Source: Gammaproteobacteria bacterium (GTDB lineage: Bacteria > Pseudomonadota > Gammaproteobacteria > UBA9339). From it: a DNA stretch of 35,913 nt. The first letter of the stretch is position 1. Every line of letters starts with the position of its first letter. The notes beneath the pieces were generated by a model, which ran no database searches, was not told the origin of the DNA, and worked only from the letters and a program-made list of their open reading frames with translations. Position numbers and translations under genes: made by a program. Location: the NCBI GenBank assembly GCA_023133095.1, contig JAGLXC010000372.1:1-35913 (forward strand). Direction: 5' to 3'. Below, piece after piece: positions 1 to 7,413 of this stretch.

Positions 1-982
1 CCCATGCACTGGTAAGAAAACTAACCACCGGTGTAAGTATGCGCAATGATGCACTCAATGCTGTGATGCTTATTGCAAGCTCAGCTAGCACTTTTACAGC
101 GCCTTGGTTCTCCTCACTCCATTTACCAATCTTAGTTATGAGTGGTGTAATCTCTACAATCATCTCAGTAACAGCCGGCAAAAATGCAGTACCTATAGCA
201 ACACTTAGATCCTCAATACGCGCCTGCGCTACACGCACTTGGTTGGCGTAACTCTCTTGTGTGCGCTCAAAATCGCCCTGTGCGTTCTTACTCTGCCTCA
301 TGGCTATATCCAGTGTAGCGTATGCGCTAGCCTGCCTCAGAGCCTCCCCAGTAAGCTTGCTCTGGCCCTTGGCTAGTAGCTCAGCTTTAACATCAGCATC
401 AAGTATAGCAATACCATAAGTCTTAAGACTGTCGCGCTCTCCTAGGAGTGCCTTAGTAAGTGCATCACTCACGGCCACAGCACCACCCTGTGCATTAGTA
501 AAGCTGGCAAGGTCAACCGCTAGAGTATTAACCTTACCACTCAAATCAAGCGCACTGTCGCCAGTAAAGCCAAAGCCAGTAAGTAGATCTCCAGTGCTTG
601 AGAGTAGTTGCCTTGATGCCAAACCACTAAGGCCATAACTGTATTGTAGTCTCTGGGCCATAGCCTCAGCTTGAGTGCCAACATCCTTAAATACTACCTC
701 AAACTTGCTATTAGTCTCCTCAAAATCACTGGCCACATCAATAGCTTTTTTAAGGCCATATACAATGCCGGCAAATGCCACAGCACCCACAGTACCTATA
801 GTATTAAGTGTGGGCTCAATCTTTTTTAGAGTTTTGTTAAAGCTCTTGGTCTGTTTTTCCATCTTTTTAAGGCTCTTTTTATAGACCTTATCCACATCAG
901 CAACACTCTTTTTAACAGACTTAAATGCCGGTGCCGTCTTATTAACGGCCTCTAGTATTATTTTGTAATCGGCATCATTCAT
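1..982 (-). CDS. Tape measure protein, N-terminal part (gene continues at 35913-35360)
   Basis: This is the first 327 codons of the tape measure protein, which sets tail length and sits inside the tail tube. The frame is open to position 1; its last base joins bases 35913-35912 as a valine codon and the frame continues to a stop at 35360, giving 511 residues. It begins MNDADYKIILEAVNK and has a Lys-rich coiled-coil start (about 25-60), a hydrophobic stretch near 63-80, and a long Ala/Leu/Gln-rich helical body typical of the family. The start at 982 lies 6 bases after a TATACT hexamer of a late promoter, and the preceding chaperone frame ends at 995. A length of 511 residues would predict a short tail of roughly 75-80 nm by the usual 1.5 angstrom per residue rule. 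Confidence 0.93.
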   Translation of the reverse strand, partial: MNDADYKIILEAVNKTAPAFKSVKKSVADVDKVYKKSLKKMEKQTKSFNKTLKKIEPTLNTIGTVGAVAFAGIVYGLKKAIDVASDFEETNSKFEVVFKDVGTQAEAMAQRLQYSYGLSGLASRQLLSSTGDLLTGFGFTGDSALDLSGKVNTLAVDLASFTNAQGGAVAVSDALTKALLGERDSLKTYGIAILDADVKAELLAKGQSKLTGEALRQASAYATLDIAMRQSKNAQGDFERTQESYANQVRVAQARIEDLSVAIGTAFLPAVTEMIVEITPLITKIGKWSEENQGAVKVLAELAISITALSASLRILTPVVSFLTSAW

Positions 983-988
983 AGGCTC

Positions 989-1023
989 AGTATACTACTT
1001 GTTTTGTTTATCCCTATTGTCAA
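989..1023 (-). promoter_or_regulatory. Late promoter, TTGACA-N23-TATACT, for tape measure
   Basis: TTGACA is at 1023-1018, a spacer of exactly 23 bases follows, and TATACT is at 994-989. The ATG is at 982, 6 bases further on, so the RNA should start at or next to the start codon. The promoter is inside the -1 frame of the tail chaperone, whose stop TAG (997-995) directly abuts the -10. Confidence 0.7.
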
Positions 1024-1446
1024 GCACCCATATTATTTGCCTAATAACCCACTCCGGCTGGGCCATAAATTGCTGGTAAGTCCAACCAGTCTCTAAGAGT
1101 ATTGCCGGTAGGTAGTTACTTACTTGCCGGTGTTTGTCTTTTTTTTTATCTCCTTACAGATAAAAGCATAGTCATCAGCACTAACATCATCAAGTAGTAT
1201 GCCAAGCACACCCTCCTTAATATCATCAATACTCACTACAAAAGTCTCAAGCTCTTTATGTACTTGCTTAGTCATAGCATCTCCGGCCTTGGCCATAACA
1301 GCACCACCATCAGCGATCTCTACACTATTGGTAAGTATCGCATCAATAACCTCACGCTCACGCCCTGTGATCCAGTTGCGTATAATAACACCCTTACCGC
1401 TCTGCGGTAGCTTAACAGTCCTTACATCTGTGTATTCTTTAGTCAT
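995..1446 (-). CDS. Tail assembly chaperone, frameshift product (gpGT-like)
   Basis: A -1 ribosomal shift on A AAA AAG (1144-1138) moves the ribosome from the 108-residue frame into a second open frame. That frame reads on from the slip site through DKHRQVSNYLPAILLETGW to a TAG at 995, for a product of about 150 residues. Production of a short and a frameshifted long chaperone between the tail tube and tape measure genes is the conserved arrangement known from lambda G/GT and many other siphophages. The T-like extension has a Trp/Gln-rich segment (TYQQFMAQPEWVIRQIIW) and would bind the tape measure during tail assembly. Frameshift efficiency cannot be read from sequence. Confidence 0.8.
1120..1446 (-). 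CDS. Tail assembly chaperone, short form (gpG-like)
   Basis: The 108-residue acidic/basic mixed protein lies directly after the major tail protein and before the tape measure gene. Its position, size and frameshift site identify it as the short tail chaperone; the sequence alone would not. It ends EIKKKTNTGK, with the lysines encoded by a run of nine A (1147-1139). The start at 1446 has the AATAGAGTATG context seen at seven other genes of this phage and no Shine-Dalgarno sequence. It is separated from the tail tube gene by only 23 AT-rich bases and is probably transcribed from the promoter ahead of 2607. Confidence 0.8.
   Translation of the reverse strand: MTKEYTDVRTVKLPQSGKGVIIRNWITGREREVIDAILTNSVEIADGGAVMAKAGDAMTKQVHKELETFVVSIDDIKEGVLGILLDDVSADDYAFICKEIKKKTNTGK
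1138..1144 (-). other. Programmed -1 frameshift site A AAA AAG
   Basis: In the frame of the short chaperone, the codons ATA AAA AAA AAG (1149-1138) contain the classic slippery heptamer A AAA AAG within a run of nine A. The -1 frame stays open for a further 47 codons and ends at 995, just before the tape measure gene. I did not identify a convincing downstream stem-loop stimulator. Confidence 0.8.
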
Positions 1447-1469
1447 ACTCTATTTTTTATTATTTATAA

Positions 1470-2444
1470 TTAGTAACTTACTTGCTCATTTTTTACTGTG
1501 ATTGTAACCAGCTTGCTTGCAGTCATATCATAATACCCTGTAAACTCAATAGTTTGCTTAGCTAGCTCGCCTGCGCTGTATTCTGTATTAGCCACTTGTA
1601 TTTTAGCGCGGTGTATATCTATCTCAATCTCTGGGTTATCACTACCGCTACCAATTATTACACCGCTATTAACAGCCTTTATGCGTATTGCCTGCACAGC
1701 ATCGCTAGTAAGCTTATCATGCTGTGTCTTATCTTGGTAGCTCATCTCTATGCTACCAGTAACCTTTATTACACCATTATGTAAATCAATATACTCATCA
1801 CTACCTAAGCACTGATCAGTAATCATACCCTTATCAATGGTAAGGCTTACGCTATCTGCGCATATTGCAGTAGCACCAGTTAGGCCAGCCTGTGTATCAG
1901 CAAACTTTACCTCCATATGCTGTGGTAAAAATGCATTTTCGCTAGTGTATGCCGGTGTAACAGTTGCCTCAACACCTGCCTTAGCTGTAAACTCCGGTGT
2001 CATAAGTAGGTACTGCCCAAGCTGTGCGCTAAACTCAAGTGATGTCATAACACCATAATCATAACTATAACTCTGTACTGGATCATACTTAAATAGTGTC
2101 ATTGTAGGGTGGATGCTGTCATTCTGAAAATCAAACACATGAGTATAAACATCGGTAACTGGGCCAGTAGTGGCAACAGAGCCAAGCCCTACCTTAAGAA
2201 ACTGCCCCACCATCTTATCAGTAACCTTAACCTCTACGCTTGCCTCAGACTTTTTAAGCACTGTAGCATCATCAATACCCTCAGCAAGTACACCTATACT
2301 AGCCTCATCTACAACCTTTTCTACAACATCATTTACACTAATACTTGTTGGCTTAACAAAAAAGTCTGCACTAGCCTCGCCAGTACCACGCACTGCCTCT
2401 ATGGCAAACCCTACTCCTGTTAAATTGCTTATAAACTTGGCCAT
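1470..2444 (-). CDS. Major tail tube protein
   Basis: The 324-residue, Thr/Val/Ser-rich, beta-strand-rich protein sits between the tail completion genes and the frameshifting tail chaperone, the standard place for the tail tube subunit. It begins MAKFISNLTGVGFAIE and has the alternating hydrophobic pattern of tube proteins, ending in a beta-rich segment (TIEFTGYYDMTASKLVTITV). The start at 2444 is one base after the stop of the 53-residue gene upstream (2446), so the two are translationally coupled. Both are served by the late promoter at 2614-2648. Assignment rests on order and composition; no signature motif is diagnostic. Confidence 0.75.
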   Translation of the reverse strand: MAKFISNLTGVGFAIEAVRGTGEASADFFVKPTSISVNDVVEKVVDEASIGVLAEGIDDATVLKKSEASVEVKVTDKMVGQFLKVGLGSVATTGPVTDVYTHVFDFQNDSIHPTMTLFKYDPVQSYSYDYGVMTSLEFSAQLGQYLLMTPEFTAKAGVEATVTPAYTSENAFLPQHMEVKFADTQAGLTGATAICADSVSLTIDKGMITDQCLGSDEYIDLHNGVIKVTGSIEMSYQDKTQHDKLTSDAVQAIRIKAVNSGVIIGSGSDNPEIEIDIHRAKIQVANTEYSAGELAKQTIEFTGYYDMTASKLVTITVKNEQVSY

Positions 2445-2445
2445 A

Positions 2446-2607
2446 TTATTTTACTTTATTATTTTTAATGTCGTTACTTACCTCCTCTTTAGCGATCTTA
2501 GTAGCCTCCTTAAGTGTCTTAGCCATTACAACACGGCCCAGCGTTGGCATAAAGTAGCGTTGCTCGCCACCTTTTTGTATTGCCTTATGTGTTGCATCTT
2601 TAGTCAT
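2446..2607 (-). CDS. Small protein of 53 residues ahead of the tail tube gene
   Basis: This short basic protein begins MTKDATHKAIQKGGEQRYFM and ends in a Lys/Glu helix (TLKEATKIAKEEVSNDIKNN). It has its own late promoter with the ATG 6 bases after the TACAAT hexamer, and its stop is one base from the start of the major tail protein. The well-placed promoter and tight coupling make it a real gene despite its size. Function is not recognised; given its position it may assist tail tube assembly or may simply be the leaderless first cistron that feeds ribosomes to the tail tube gene (inference). Confidence 0.75.
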   Translation of the reverse strand: MTKDATHKAIQKGGEQRYFMPTLGRVVMAKTLKEATKIAKEEVSNDIKNNKVK

Positions 2608-2613
2608 AGTGGT

Positions 2614-2648
2614 ATTGTACAGTTATTTGCTATTAAGTAAAATGTCAA
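2614..2648 (-). promoter_or_regulatory. Late promoter, TTGACA-N23-TACAAT, for tail tube operon
   Basis: TTGACA is at 2648-2643, 23 bases separate it from TACAAT at 2619-2614, and the ATG of the 53-residue gene (2607) follows after 6 bases. The -35 is preceded by AAGCGC directly after the stop of the upstream gene. Confidence 0.7.
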
Positions 2649-2654
2649 GCGCTT

Positions 2655-3107
2655 TTATTGCCCTGCAAAGCCACCCATATCGCGTATAGTATGAAAAACA
2701 AGCACTATATCAACAGCTATTTTGTCTTTAGCACTCTCAAACCCATAAGGCATAGTAGTGCTGGGCTCAAGCCAGCCAGTCTGTAATGTGCCATCCATAG
2801 TAATGCGCTTATCAAACTCATCCATGATCTGCTCAACCACTCTATCATTGTCATCCATACTATTCTTTTTGCCGGCATTATTAAATACTACAGTAACCGG
2901 CATTGTGTATGTGCGGTCTACCTCACACATGCTAGCGTGCCGTGCTGTGCCAATTACAGTAGAGCCAATCATAGCAACAGGGTACTTGCGTGGGCCCTTA
3001 AGCAAGTCAACACCAACATCACTCTCAACCGCATGTAGTAAGCCACTATTTACAAGCTCTTGCAAAATAGCCTTAGCCTTTATTTTAATTGTGTCTATGT
3101 TTGTCAT
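2655..3107 (-). CDS. Probable tail terminator / tail completion protein
   Basis: The 150-residue protein begins MTNIDTIKIKAKAILQEL. An N-terminal helix is followed by a mixed alpha/beta core with the segment EQIMDEFDKRI and a C-terminal beta stretch (KIAVDIVLVFHTIRDM). Size, fold pattern and place between the HK97 gp10-like gene and the tail tube match tail terminator proteins. Its ATG overlaps the stop of the preceding gene by 4 bases (ATGA), so translation is coupled. It is last in the connector operon. Confidence 0.55.
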   Translation of the reverse strand: MTNIDTIKIKAKAILQELVNSGLLHAVESDVGVDLLKGPRKYPVAMIGSTVIGTARHASMCEVDRTYTMPVTVVFNNAGKKNSMDDNDRVVEQIMDEFDKRITMDGTLQTGWLEPSTTMPYGFESAKDKIAVDIVLVFHTIRDMGGFAGQ

Positions 3108-3523
3108 ATGCTTTTTGTTAATTTATTAAGTGTATTCTCAATCGCCTGTGCAAAATGTTTAGTAACATCTCTATGGCTCGCCTTTAGTATACGCCCATAA
3201 AAGTCATTCCTACTAGCAACAAAGTTAGAGTACTCTACTGTACTGCGCACTGATGTGCGTAATGCCAGTGGGTTAGCTCTTAGTGCTGTCATGCCGGTAG
3301 CTATATTGAGCCTAAACATCTGTGCCAACATACCTGTGCGCTGTGCTCTAGGTGTCTTAAACCTAAACAACCCACCCCTCGTACCTCCGTCCGGTGTGCG
3401 CTTACTGATCTCCTTAAGTGCATCAATCATTGCACTATTGAGAGCACCACGCAACTTTTTTGGTGCACTGGTAAAGGCTACCTGTAGCTTATGAGAGTTG
3501 GGTGCATGTATCTCTACAAGCAT
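3104..3523 (-). CDS. HK97 gp10-like head-tail joining / tail completion protein
   Basis: The 139-residue basic protein has an N-terminal beta strand and a helix (RGALNSAMIDALKEISKRTPDG), a central TGMLAQMFRLNI strand region, and a C-terminal amphipathic helix (FAQAIENTLNKL). This pattern, with the helix followed by TP.D.G..R and a loop rich in Arg, is what HK97 gp10 family members show. It lies between the gp6-like connector and the probable tail terminator, overlapping both (10 and 4 bases). It should act at the head-tail interface. Confidence 0.65.
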   Translation of the reverse strand: MLVEIHAPNSHKLQVAFTSAPKKLRGALNSAMIDALKEISKRTPDGGTRGGLFRFKTPRAQRTGMLAQMFRLNIATGMTALRANPLALRTSVRSTVEYSNFVASRNDFYGRILKASHRDVTKHFAQAIENTLNKLTKSI

Positions 3524-4032
3524 ACGCGGTAATTATCTAGTATATCCCAGTCACTATCTAGCAACACCTCATGCCAGCTAGTAGTGCTCGCCTCAAAGCT
3601 TGTAGACTTCTCGCCCTCATGCTCAAGCTTGCGGTACTGGCGTATGACTATACGCTCTATAAGCTCCCTCAGCACCTCCTCTTGGCCACCGCCTACATAT
3701 TCAACCTCAAGGGCATCAAGGCCCTCTAAAAAGCTATATGCGAGCTTACCAGTGCTTAATAAGCGCCATAGTGTTGTATCAGTCTCAGTAATATACTCTG
3801 TACCATCCCAATACCTAATAGTTGTAATGCTGGTTACTGGTGTTTGGTTAAGATATACCGGCCCCTCATCAAAATATTCAGTGTGTGTACCACTCTCATC
3901 AAGCCCCCTAGTAACTATATTGCGTATATGTGCAATGGCACCAGTAATAAGCCCATCAATAACATCATCCCCATCAGGGGTATTGATACTTAGCTTATCT
4001 TTTATCTTTTGTGCCGTTGTGATCTCAGCCAT
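3514..4032 (-). CDS. Head-tail connector (gp6-like adaptor)
   Basis: The 172-residue protein starts MAEITTAQKIKDKLSINTPDGDDVIDGLITGAI and carries the helix-loop-helix with a following IRYWDG.EY segment that marks phage gp6-like head-tail adaptors, which form a ring beneath the portal. The start at 4032 is chosen because it lies exactly 6 bases after the TATACT of a late promoter. A GTG six bases earlier (4038) is less likely because it would sit inside the promoter region. It opens the operon 4032-2655. Confidence 0.75.
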   Translation of the reverse strand: MAEITTAQKIKDKLSINTPDGDDVIDGLITGAIAHIRNIVTRGLDESGTHTEYFDEGPVYLNQTPVTSITTIRYWDGTEYITETDTTLWRLLSTGKLAYSFLEGLDALEVEYVGGGQEEVLRELIERIVIRQYRKLEHEGEKSTSFEASTTSWHEVLLDSDWDILDNYRVCL

Positions 4033-4038
4033 AAGCAC

Positions 4039-4073
4039 AGTATACTACCCATTACATTAAAGTATAATGTCAA
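4039..4073 (-). promoter_or_regulatory. Late promoter, TTGACA-N23-TATACT, for connector operon
   Basis: TTGACA is at 4073-4068, the spacer is 23 bases, TATACT is at 4044-4039, and the ATG begins at 4032 after 6 bases. The -35 starts three bases after the U-tract of an intrinsic terminator, so one unit ends and the next begins almost at the same place. Confidence 0.72.
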
Positions 4074-4075
4074 GC

Positions 4076-4109
4076 AAAAAGAGCGCCTACAATCAGTAAG
4101 CGCTCTTTT
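4076..4109 (-). terminator. Intrinsic terminator after the capsid unit
   Basis: A perfect 10-base-pair stem, AAAAGAGCGC (4109-4100) with GCGCTCTTTT (4086-4077), has a 13-base loop and ends in a run of T on the minus strand. The sequence also has a T-run on the plus strand, so it could act in both directions. It follows the stop of the 4127 gene by 17 bases. Confidence 0.85.
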
Positions 4110-4126
4110 ATGCTAGCTATCTCAAA

Positions 4127-4321
4127 CTATGCTGGCTTTTTTGCATCAGCCTTAGGTGCCTCAACTGGTGCAGGTCTTGCATCAGCCGTACCACCCTTAA
4201 CAAAGTTTGCCACCGCCTTGGCCTGCTCAGCATTAAGCTCTACAGTCTCGCCAACTCGGCCTATCACATTGTCAATAGAAAATGTGCGGATAACCTCGTA
4301 CTCCTTTATGTCTTTTGCCAT
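4127..4321 (-). CDS. Small protein following the major capsid gene
   Basis: The 64-residue protein starts MAKDIKEYEVIRTF, has the motif GRVGETVELNAEQAKAVANFVKGG and ends in an Ala/Pro/Lys tail. The first part reads as a small beta-barrel-like domain (a strand, then G..GE.VEL, then a helix). Comparable small proteins with a Pro/Ala tail often follow capsid genes, but I cannot name a family with confidence. An in-frame TTG at 4333 is a possible alternative start; ATG at 4321 is preferred. An intrinsic terminator follows. Confidence 0.65.
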   Translation of the reverse strand: MAKDIKEYEVIRTFSIDNVIGRVGETVELNAEQAKAVANFVKGGTADARPAPVEAPKADAKKPA

Positions 4322-4363
4322 AATATATGTCAATTAACTACCCTCTAATAATACCCTCAGTAT

Positions 4364-4399
4364 AACACAAGTGGGCGCGTGGTACTGCGCCACTGTGTT
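4364..4399 (-). other. RNA hairpin in the 3' flank of the capsid gene
   Basis: On the minus strand AACACA-GTGG-CGC pairs with GCG-C-CCAC-T-TGTGTT, giving 13 base pairs with two single-base bulges, starting 13 bases after the capsid stop. It lacks a U-tract, so it may protect or process the mRNA, or slow transcription, and so favour capsid over the gene downstream (inference). Confidence 0.5.
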
Positions 4400-4411
4400 A
4401 TTCAGCTATGG

Positions 4412-5575
4412 TTAGCTGGCACCTCCTGTGTAGAGAGCGTATGCGCTCTGAGCAGAGCGTGTTGTTGCACCATCGTGCAATAGCTGTACTACAGAGTAGT
4501 GCTTACCCTTGATCTCAGTGATGTCAGTCCTAAACACAAACTCATTTGTAATCTCAAATGTGCTTGCCTCAACAACAGCAACAGAGTTGCTCATGTCTCC
4601 AAATATAACAGACTCGGCATTAAGTCCTGTGTCTGCGATCTCTGGTACTAGGTACACAGCAAATTGGTCAATAGCACCAACTGCCTGCCCTTGTACTGGC
4701 TTACCTGTAGCAGTATTAAGCACTGGCTTATACTGTGTTACTAAGTAACTACCGGCAGTATCTTGCTCAAGTTTAACCTTATTCCAAGTTGCTAGGTTCA
4801 TGTAGTATGCACTGTTTGCTAGAGTTATAAACTCTGGCAACTCTTGCATTGCTACAAGCTCCTCGTATGTAGGTACACCTACTGCGCCTGTTGCGCCAAC
4901 CTTTACTGGTGCATCTGCGCTACCTGCAAGTGCAGTAGCAATCTCAGCCTCAATAAACTTACCTTGGTGCATTGCTAGTTGCATTACTATGTATGCGCCT
5001 AAGTCAGCAGAATTGCTAAACTTAATTGCCTCCTCAGTAACAGCAATAAACTTGCGCCACTTCGTAAGTGTTGGGCTTACTGTGCCAAATGTCTCCTTAT
5101 CGGTATCTTGGCTTGCTCCCTCTACATCACGCTGTCCGTGATCAGTGCTGTACTTACCAAATGTAATTTTGTAAGTCCTCTCTGTTGTAGAGTAGTGCAC
5201 CGCATCGCGGTTAAGTACACCAAAGCTCTGTGCTAGAGTGAGTATACCCTTGTGCATCTCAATGTGCATAAGTTCCTCTCCGTCTCCAGTAGTAGAGCCA
5301 CTAATAAATACATCTGCCTTAGCACGCACATCTGCGTCTTGGCTAAACAGACCCTTAAACGCCTCGCCTGCGCGCGCTAGCGTTTTCTCTGAGATGTTAG
5401 TCTTTACATCCACAACTGCCTTAGCACCGCTAATAGCATCAAGCTGTGTCTTAAAGTCTTTCATCTCAGCAGTAACACCATCAATCTTGGTCGCAACCTC
5501 CTTGTTGATGTTCTCCTCAACGGATGCAAAACCGGTCTTTAGCTCGGCTTGCATTACCTCTTTTAACTTGTCCAT
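4412..5575 (-). CDS. Major capsid protein, HK97 fold
   Basis: The 387-residue protein has an N-terminal helical region (about 1-55, MDKLKEVMQAELKTGFASVEENINKEV split by short turns) that resembles the delta/scaffolding domain of HK97-type capsids. The capsid domain follows, with features such as GDGEELMHIEMHKGIL and a spine helix (TEEAIKFSNSADLGAYIVMQLAMHQGKFIEAEIATAL, in two parts). It directly follows the prohead protease. There is no late promoter in the 75 bases ahead of it. That leader has a GTGGT/ACCAC hairpin and a TTATTA/TAATAA repeat, so this most abundant protein is probably made from the protease transcript. Confidence 0.9.
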   Translation of the reverse strand: MDKLKEVMQAELKTGFASVEENINKEVATKIDGVTAEMKDFKTQLDAISGAKAVVDVKTNISEKTLARAGEAFKGLFSQDADVRAKADVFISGSTTGDGEELMHIEMHKGILTLAQSFGVLNRDAVHYSTTERTYKITFGKYSTDHGQRDVEGASQDTDKETFGTVSPTLTKWRKFIAVTEEAIKFSNSADLGAYIVMQLAMHQGKFIEAEIATALAGSADAPVKVGATGAVGVPTYEELVAMQELPEFITLANSAYYMNLATWNKVKLEQDTAGSYLVTQYKPVLNTATGKPVQGQAVGAIDQFAVYLVPEIADTGLNAESVIFGDMSNSVAVVEASTFEITNEFVFRTDITEIKGKHYSVVQLLHDGATTRSAQSAYALYTGGAS

Positions 5576-5650
5576 AATAATCTCGTTATTACTTAATAAT
5601 ATTTGTATATCGCTCGTGGTGTACCACCGCCACTATTAGATTACAGTATA

Positions 5651-6784
5651 TTATTCTTTAGAGTCTCGTACCTTTTTAGCGTTAAATAGTAAGCTGTTTA
5701 TATCTTTAGCAACACTCTGTACTGCCTTGATTGCCTTGTGCTCTAATACATCATCATCCTCCTCCTCATCTGCATCTTTAGTCTCTCCAAATACATCTTT
5801 AAGTATGTTAAGCACCTCTTTAGTATCACTGCCGGCACTATAAGCATCTATACCCATGCCCTTACCCTCTGCGCTAGCAAGGTCAAGCTTTTTAGTCTTA
5901 GGCTCCTTACCCTTAGCAATAGCAAGTATGATCTCGCCAAACTCTGTAGCCATCTCCTCAAACTCATCAACATTAACACTACTATCCCATAGGTAAGCCT
6001 GTATAAAGGCAAAAAATGCATCGTCAATATCTCTAAACTTCTTGTGCTTAGTCTCCTTATTAAAGTTATCAAGCACTGCGCCCTTTTCTTTAGGCTCATC
6101 TTTATCATCATCCTCTGTAGCCTCAATCTCTTTAAGCTCTGGCTCAGTTGGTGCATCTCCAGTAACAACCGGTGCATCCTCTACTACCTCATCATCCTCA
6201 TCAGTCTCTTGTGTAGTCTCCTTAGTATTAAACTCAAATAGACCTTTTTGTGATAGCTCCATAAGTGCAACAGTATCTATGCCTTTTTCTTGTGCCAAAG
6301 TCAATGCGTTAGGGTTAGCTGGTACTGGTACAACACTGTACTCAAGTAGCTCAGCCTTAGTGATTATACTACCATCATCCTCATCAAACTCTTTAGGTAT
6401 AAAGCCAACACTCACAGTCTTTATAAAGCCATCCTCATGTAGCTTGCGGAGTGTCTGTGCCTTTTCTGTCTCGGCCCAGATGCCCTCACTGATAAGCTTA
6501 GTACCCTCAACATAAGTCTTAGTAGCTTTACCAACTGGCATGCTGTTATAGTCATGTGCAAATAGTACAACACCATTTTTATTAAAGTTAGTTAAGTCCC
6601 AACCAGCCACCCTTACAATCTCGCCTGCGCGGTCTTTAGTCTCATCAGAGATCACAAACTTAAATGTGCCGTTAGTCTCAGCGAGTGCCTTAGTATCTGC
6701 GTTATCAGCAAACTCCTTAAACTCAGCATTGCCGGCCACGGCATCTGCCATCTTGGTTGCCAGCTCTTGTGTAAACTTCTTCAT
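5651..6784 (-). CDS. Prohead protease (HK97/U35 family) with acidic C-terminal extension
   Basis: The 377-residue protein contains RAGEIVRVAGWDL, then VVLFAHDYNSMPVG with the likely catalytic His77, and TVSVGFIP with the likely catalytic Ser125, followed by LLEYSVVPVPANPNAL; this is the prohead protease signature. Residues after about 200 are very acidic (runs of Asp/Glu) and then helical, and look like an attached scaffolding-type segment. It cleaves the capsid N-terminal domain during maturation. The start at 6784 is chosen because it lies 7 bases after the -10 of a late promoter; an upstream in-frame ATG at 6826 falls inside the -35. Confidence 0.9.
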   Translation of the reverse strand: MKKFTQELATKMADAVAGNAEFKEFADNADTKALAETNGTFKFVISDETKDRAGEIVRVAGWDLTNFNKNGVVLFAHDYNSMPVGKATKTYVEGTKLISEGIWAETEKAQTLRKLHEDGFIKTVSVGFIPKEFDEDDGSIITKAELLEYSVVPVPANPNALTLAQEKGIDTVALMELSQKGLFEFNTKETTQETDEDDEVVEDAPVVTGDAPTEPELKEIEATEDDDKDEPKEKGAVLDNFNKETKHKKFRDIDDAFFAFIQAYLWDSSVNVDEFEEMATEFGEIILAIAKGKEPKTKKLDLASAEGKGMGIDAYSAGSDTKEVLNILKDVFGETKDADEEEDDDVLEHKAIKAVQSVAKDINSLLFNAKKVRDSKE

Positions 6785-6791
6785 ATTGTGT

Positions 6792-6826
6792 ATATTACTA
6801 TTATTGCTTATAAATAAAAATGTCAA
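6792..6826 (-). promoter_or_regulatory. Late promoter, TTGACA-N23-TAATAT, for protease-capsid unit
   Basis: TTGACA is at 6826-6821, the spacer is 23 bases, TAATAT is at 6797-6792, and the ATG follows after 7 bases. The sequence GCGC just upstream of TTGACA matches the promoter at 2614-2648. Confidence 0.7.
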
Positions 6827-6832
6827 GCGCTA

Positions 6833-7396
6833 TTACACCCACTTTCTTAAGCTAAGTAGTGCAGATAATCTTGCGTATAATTCTTTTAACCTAGTGATCA
6901 ATAACATCTTGGTTGCGATCTCATCAGCTTTTAACTGATCCTCATTAAGCCCCTTAGAGGCATTATCCAAGTATCGCTTTTTAATATTTTTTCCGGGGCA
7001 TGTCCTATGAGCTTGTAGATCCCTATGCCCAACTACCTTAATGCCATCAAAGCGCTGTTGCATATTATGTACAAACTCCTTAAATGCCTTAGTCTGTGCA
7101 TCTGTAGGGTGCTGTGTATTAAAGTCCCCCTGCATACATATAGAGATTGCTGTACAAGTCTCTTGCCTATCACAGTTATACCCCATATTAGCTATGCTCT
7201 CCTCGTTAATGTCTCGCGTATTAGTTATCTTGCCTTGTGCATCCATAAAGTAATGATAGCCCACATACCAACCCTTGGTACTTTTCATATCCCACTTACT
7301 CTTGTGGTATCTATCTACTGCGTTTAGTTGCGATGCTCCAGTGTTATAAGATGAGGTGTGGTGCAGTGCTATGTATTTACCTTGGTTAGTTTTCAT
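6833..7396 (-). CDS. N-acetylmuramoyl-L-alanine amidase endolysin (amidase_2/PGRP fold)
   Basis: The 187-residue enzyme cuts the bond between N-acetylmuramic acid and L-alanine of peptidoglycan to release progeny. It has YIALHHTSS (His12/His13), a GWYVGYHYFMDAQGKI segment, and VVGHRDLQAHRTCPGK, in which His124 and Cys133 are the other expected zinc ligands. The C-terminal 45 residues are a basic helix (MLLITRLKELYARLSALLSL) that could be a wall- or membrane-binding tail. No signal peptide is visible, so release through a holin is expected. The start follows AT-rich sequence without a Shine-Dalgarno site. Confidence 0.92.
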   Translation of the reverse strand: MKTNQGKYIALHHTSSYNTGASQLNAVDRYHKSKWDMKSTKGWYVGYHYFMDAQGKITNTRDINEESIANMGYNCDRQETCTAISICMQGDFNTQHPTDAQTKAFKEFVHNMQQRFDGIKVVGHRDLQAHRTCPGKNIKKRYLDNASKGLNEDQLKADEIATKMLLITRLKELYARLSALLSLRKWV

Positions 7397-7413
7397 AATG
7401 TGTTATTTATTAT

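Noticed and set aside
4324-4334. TTGACA just before the ATG at 4321
   Set aside because: The 23-base position falls inside the gene with no -10; the hexamer is probably chance.
5848-6177. Second minus-strand frame inside the protease gene
   Set aside because: It is an Arg/Leu-rich +1 shadow of the acidic protease tail; no promoter or ribosome site precedes it.
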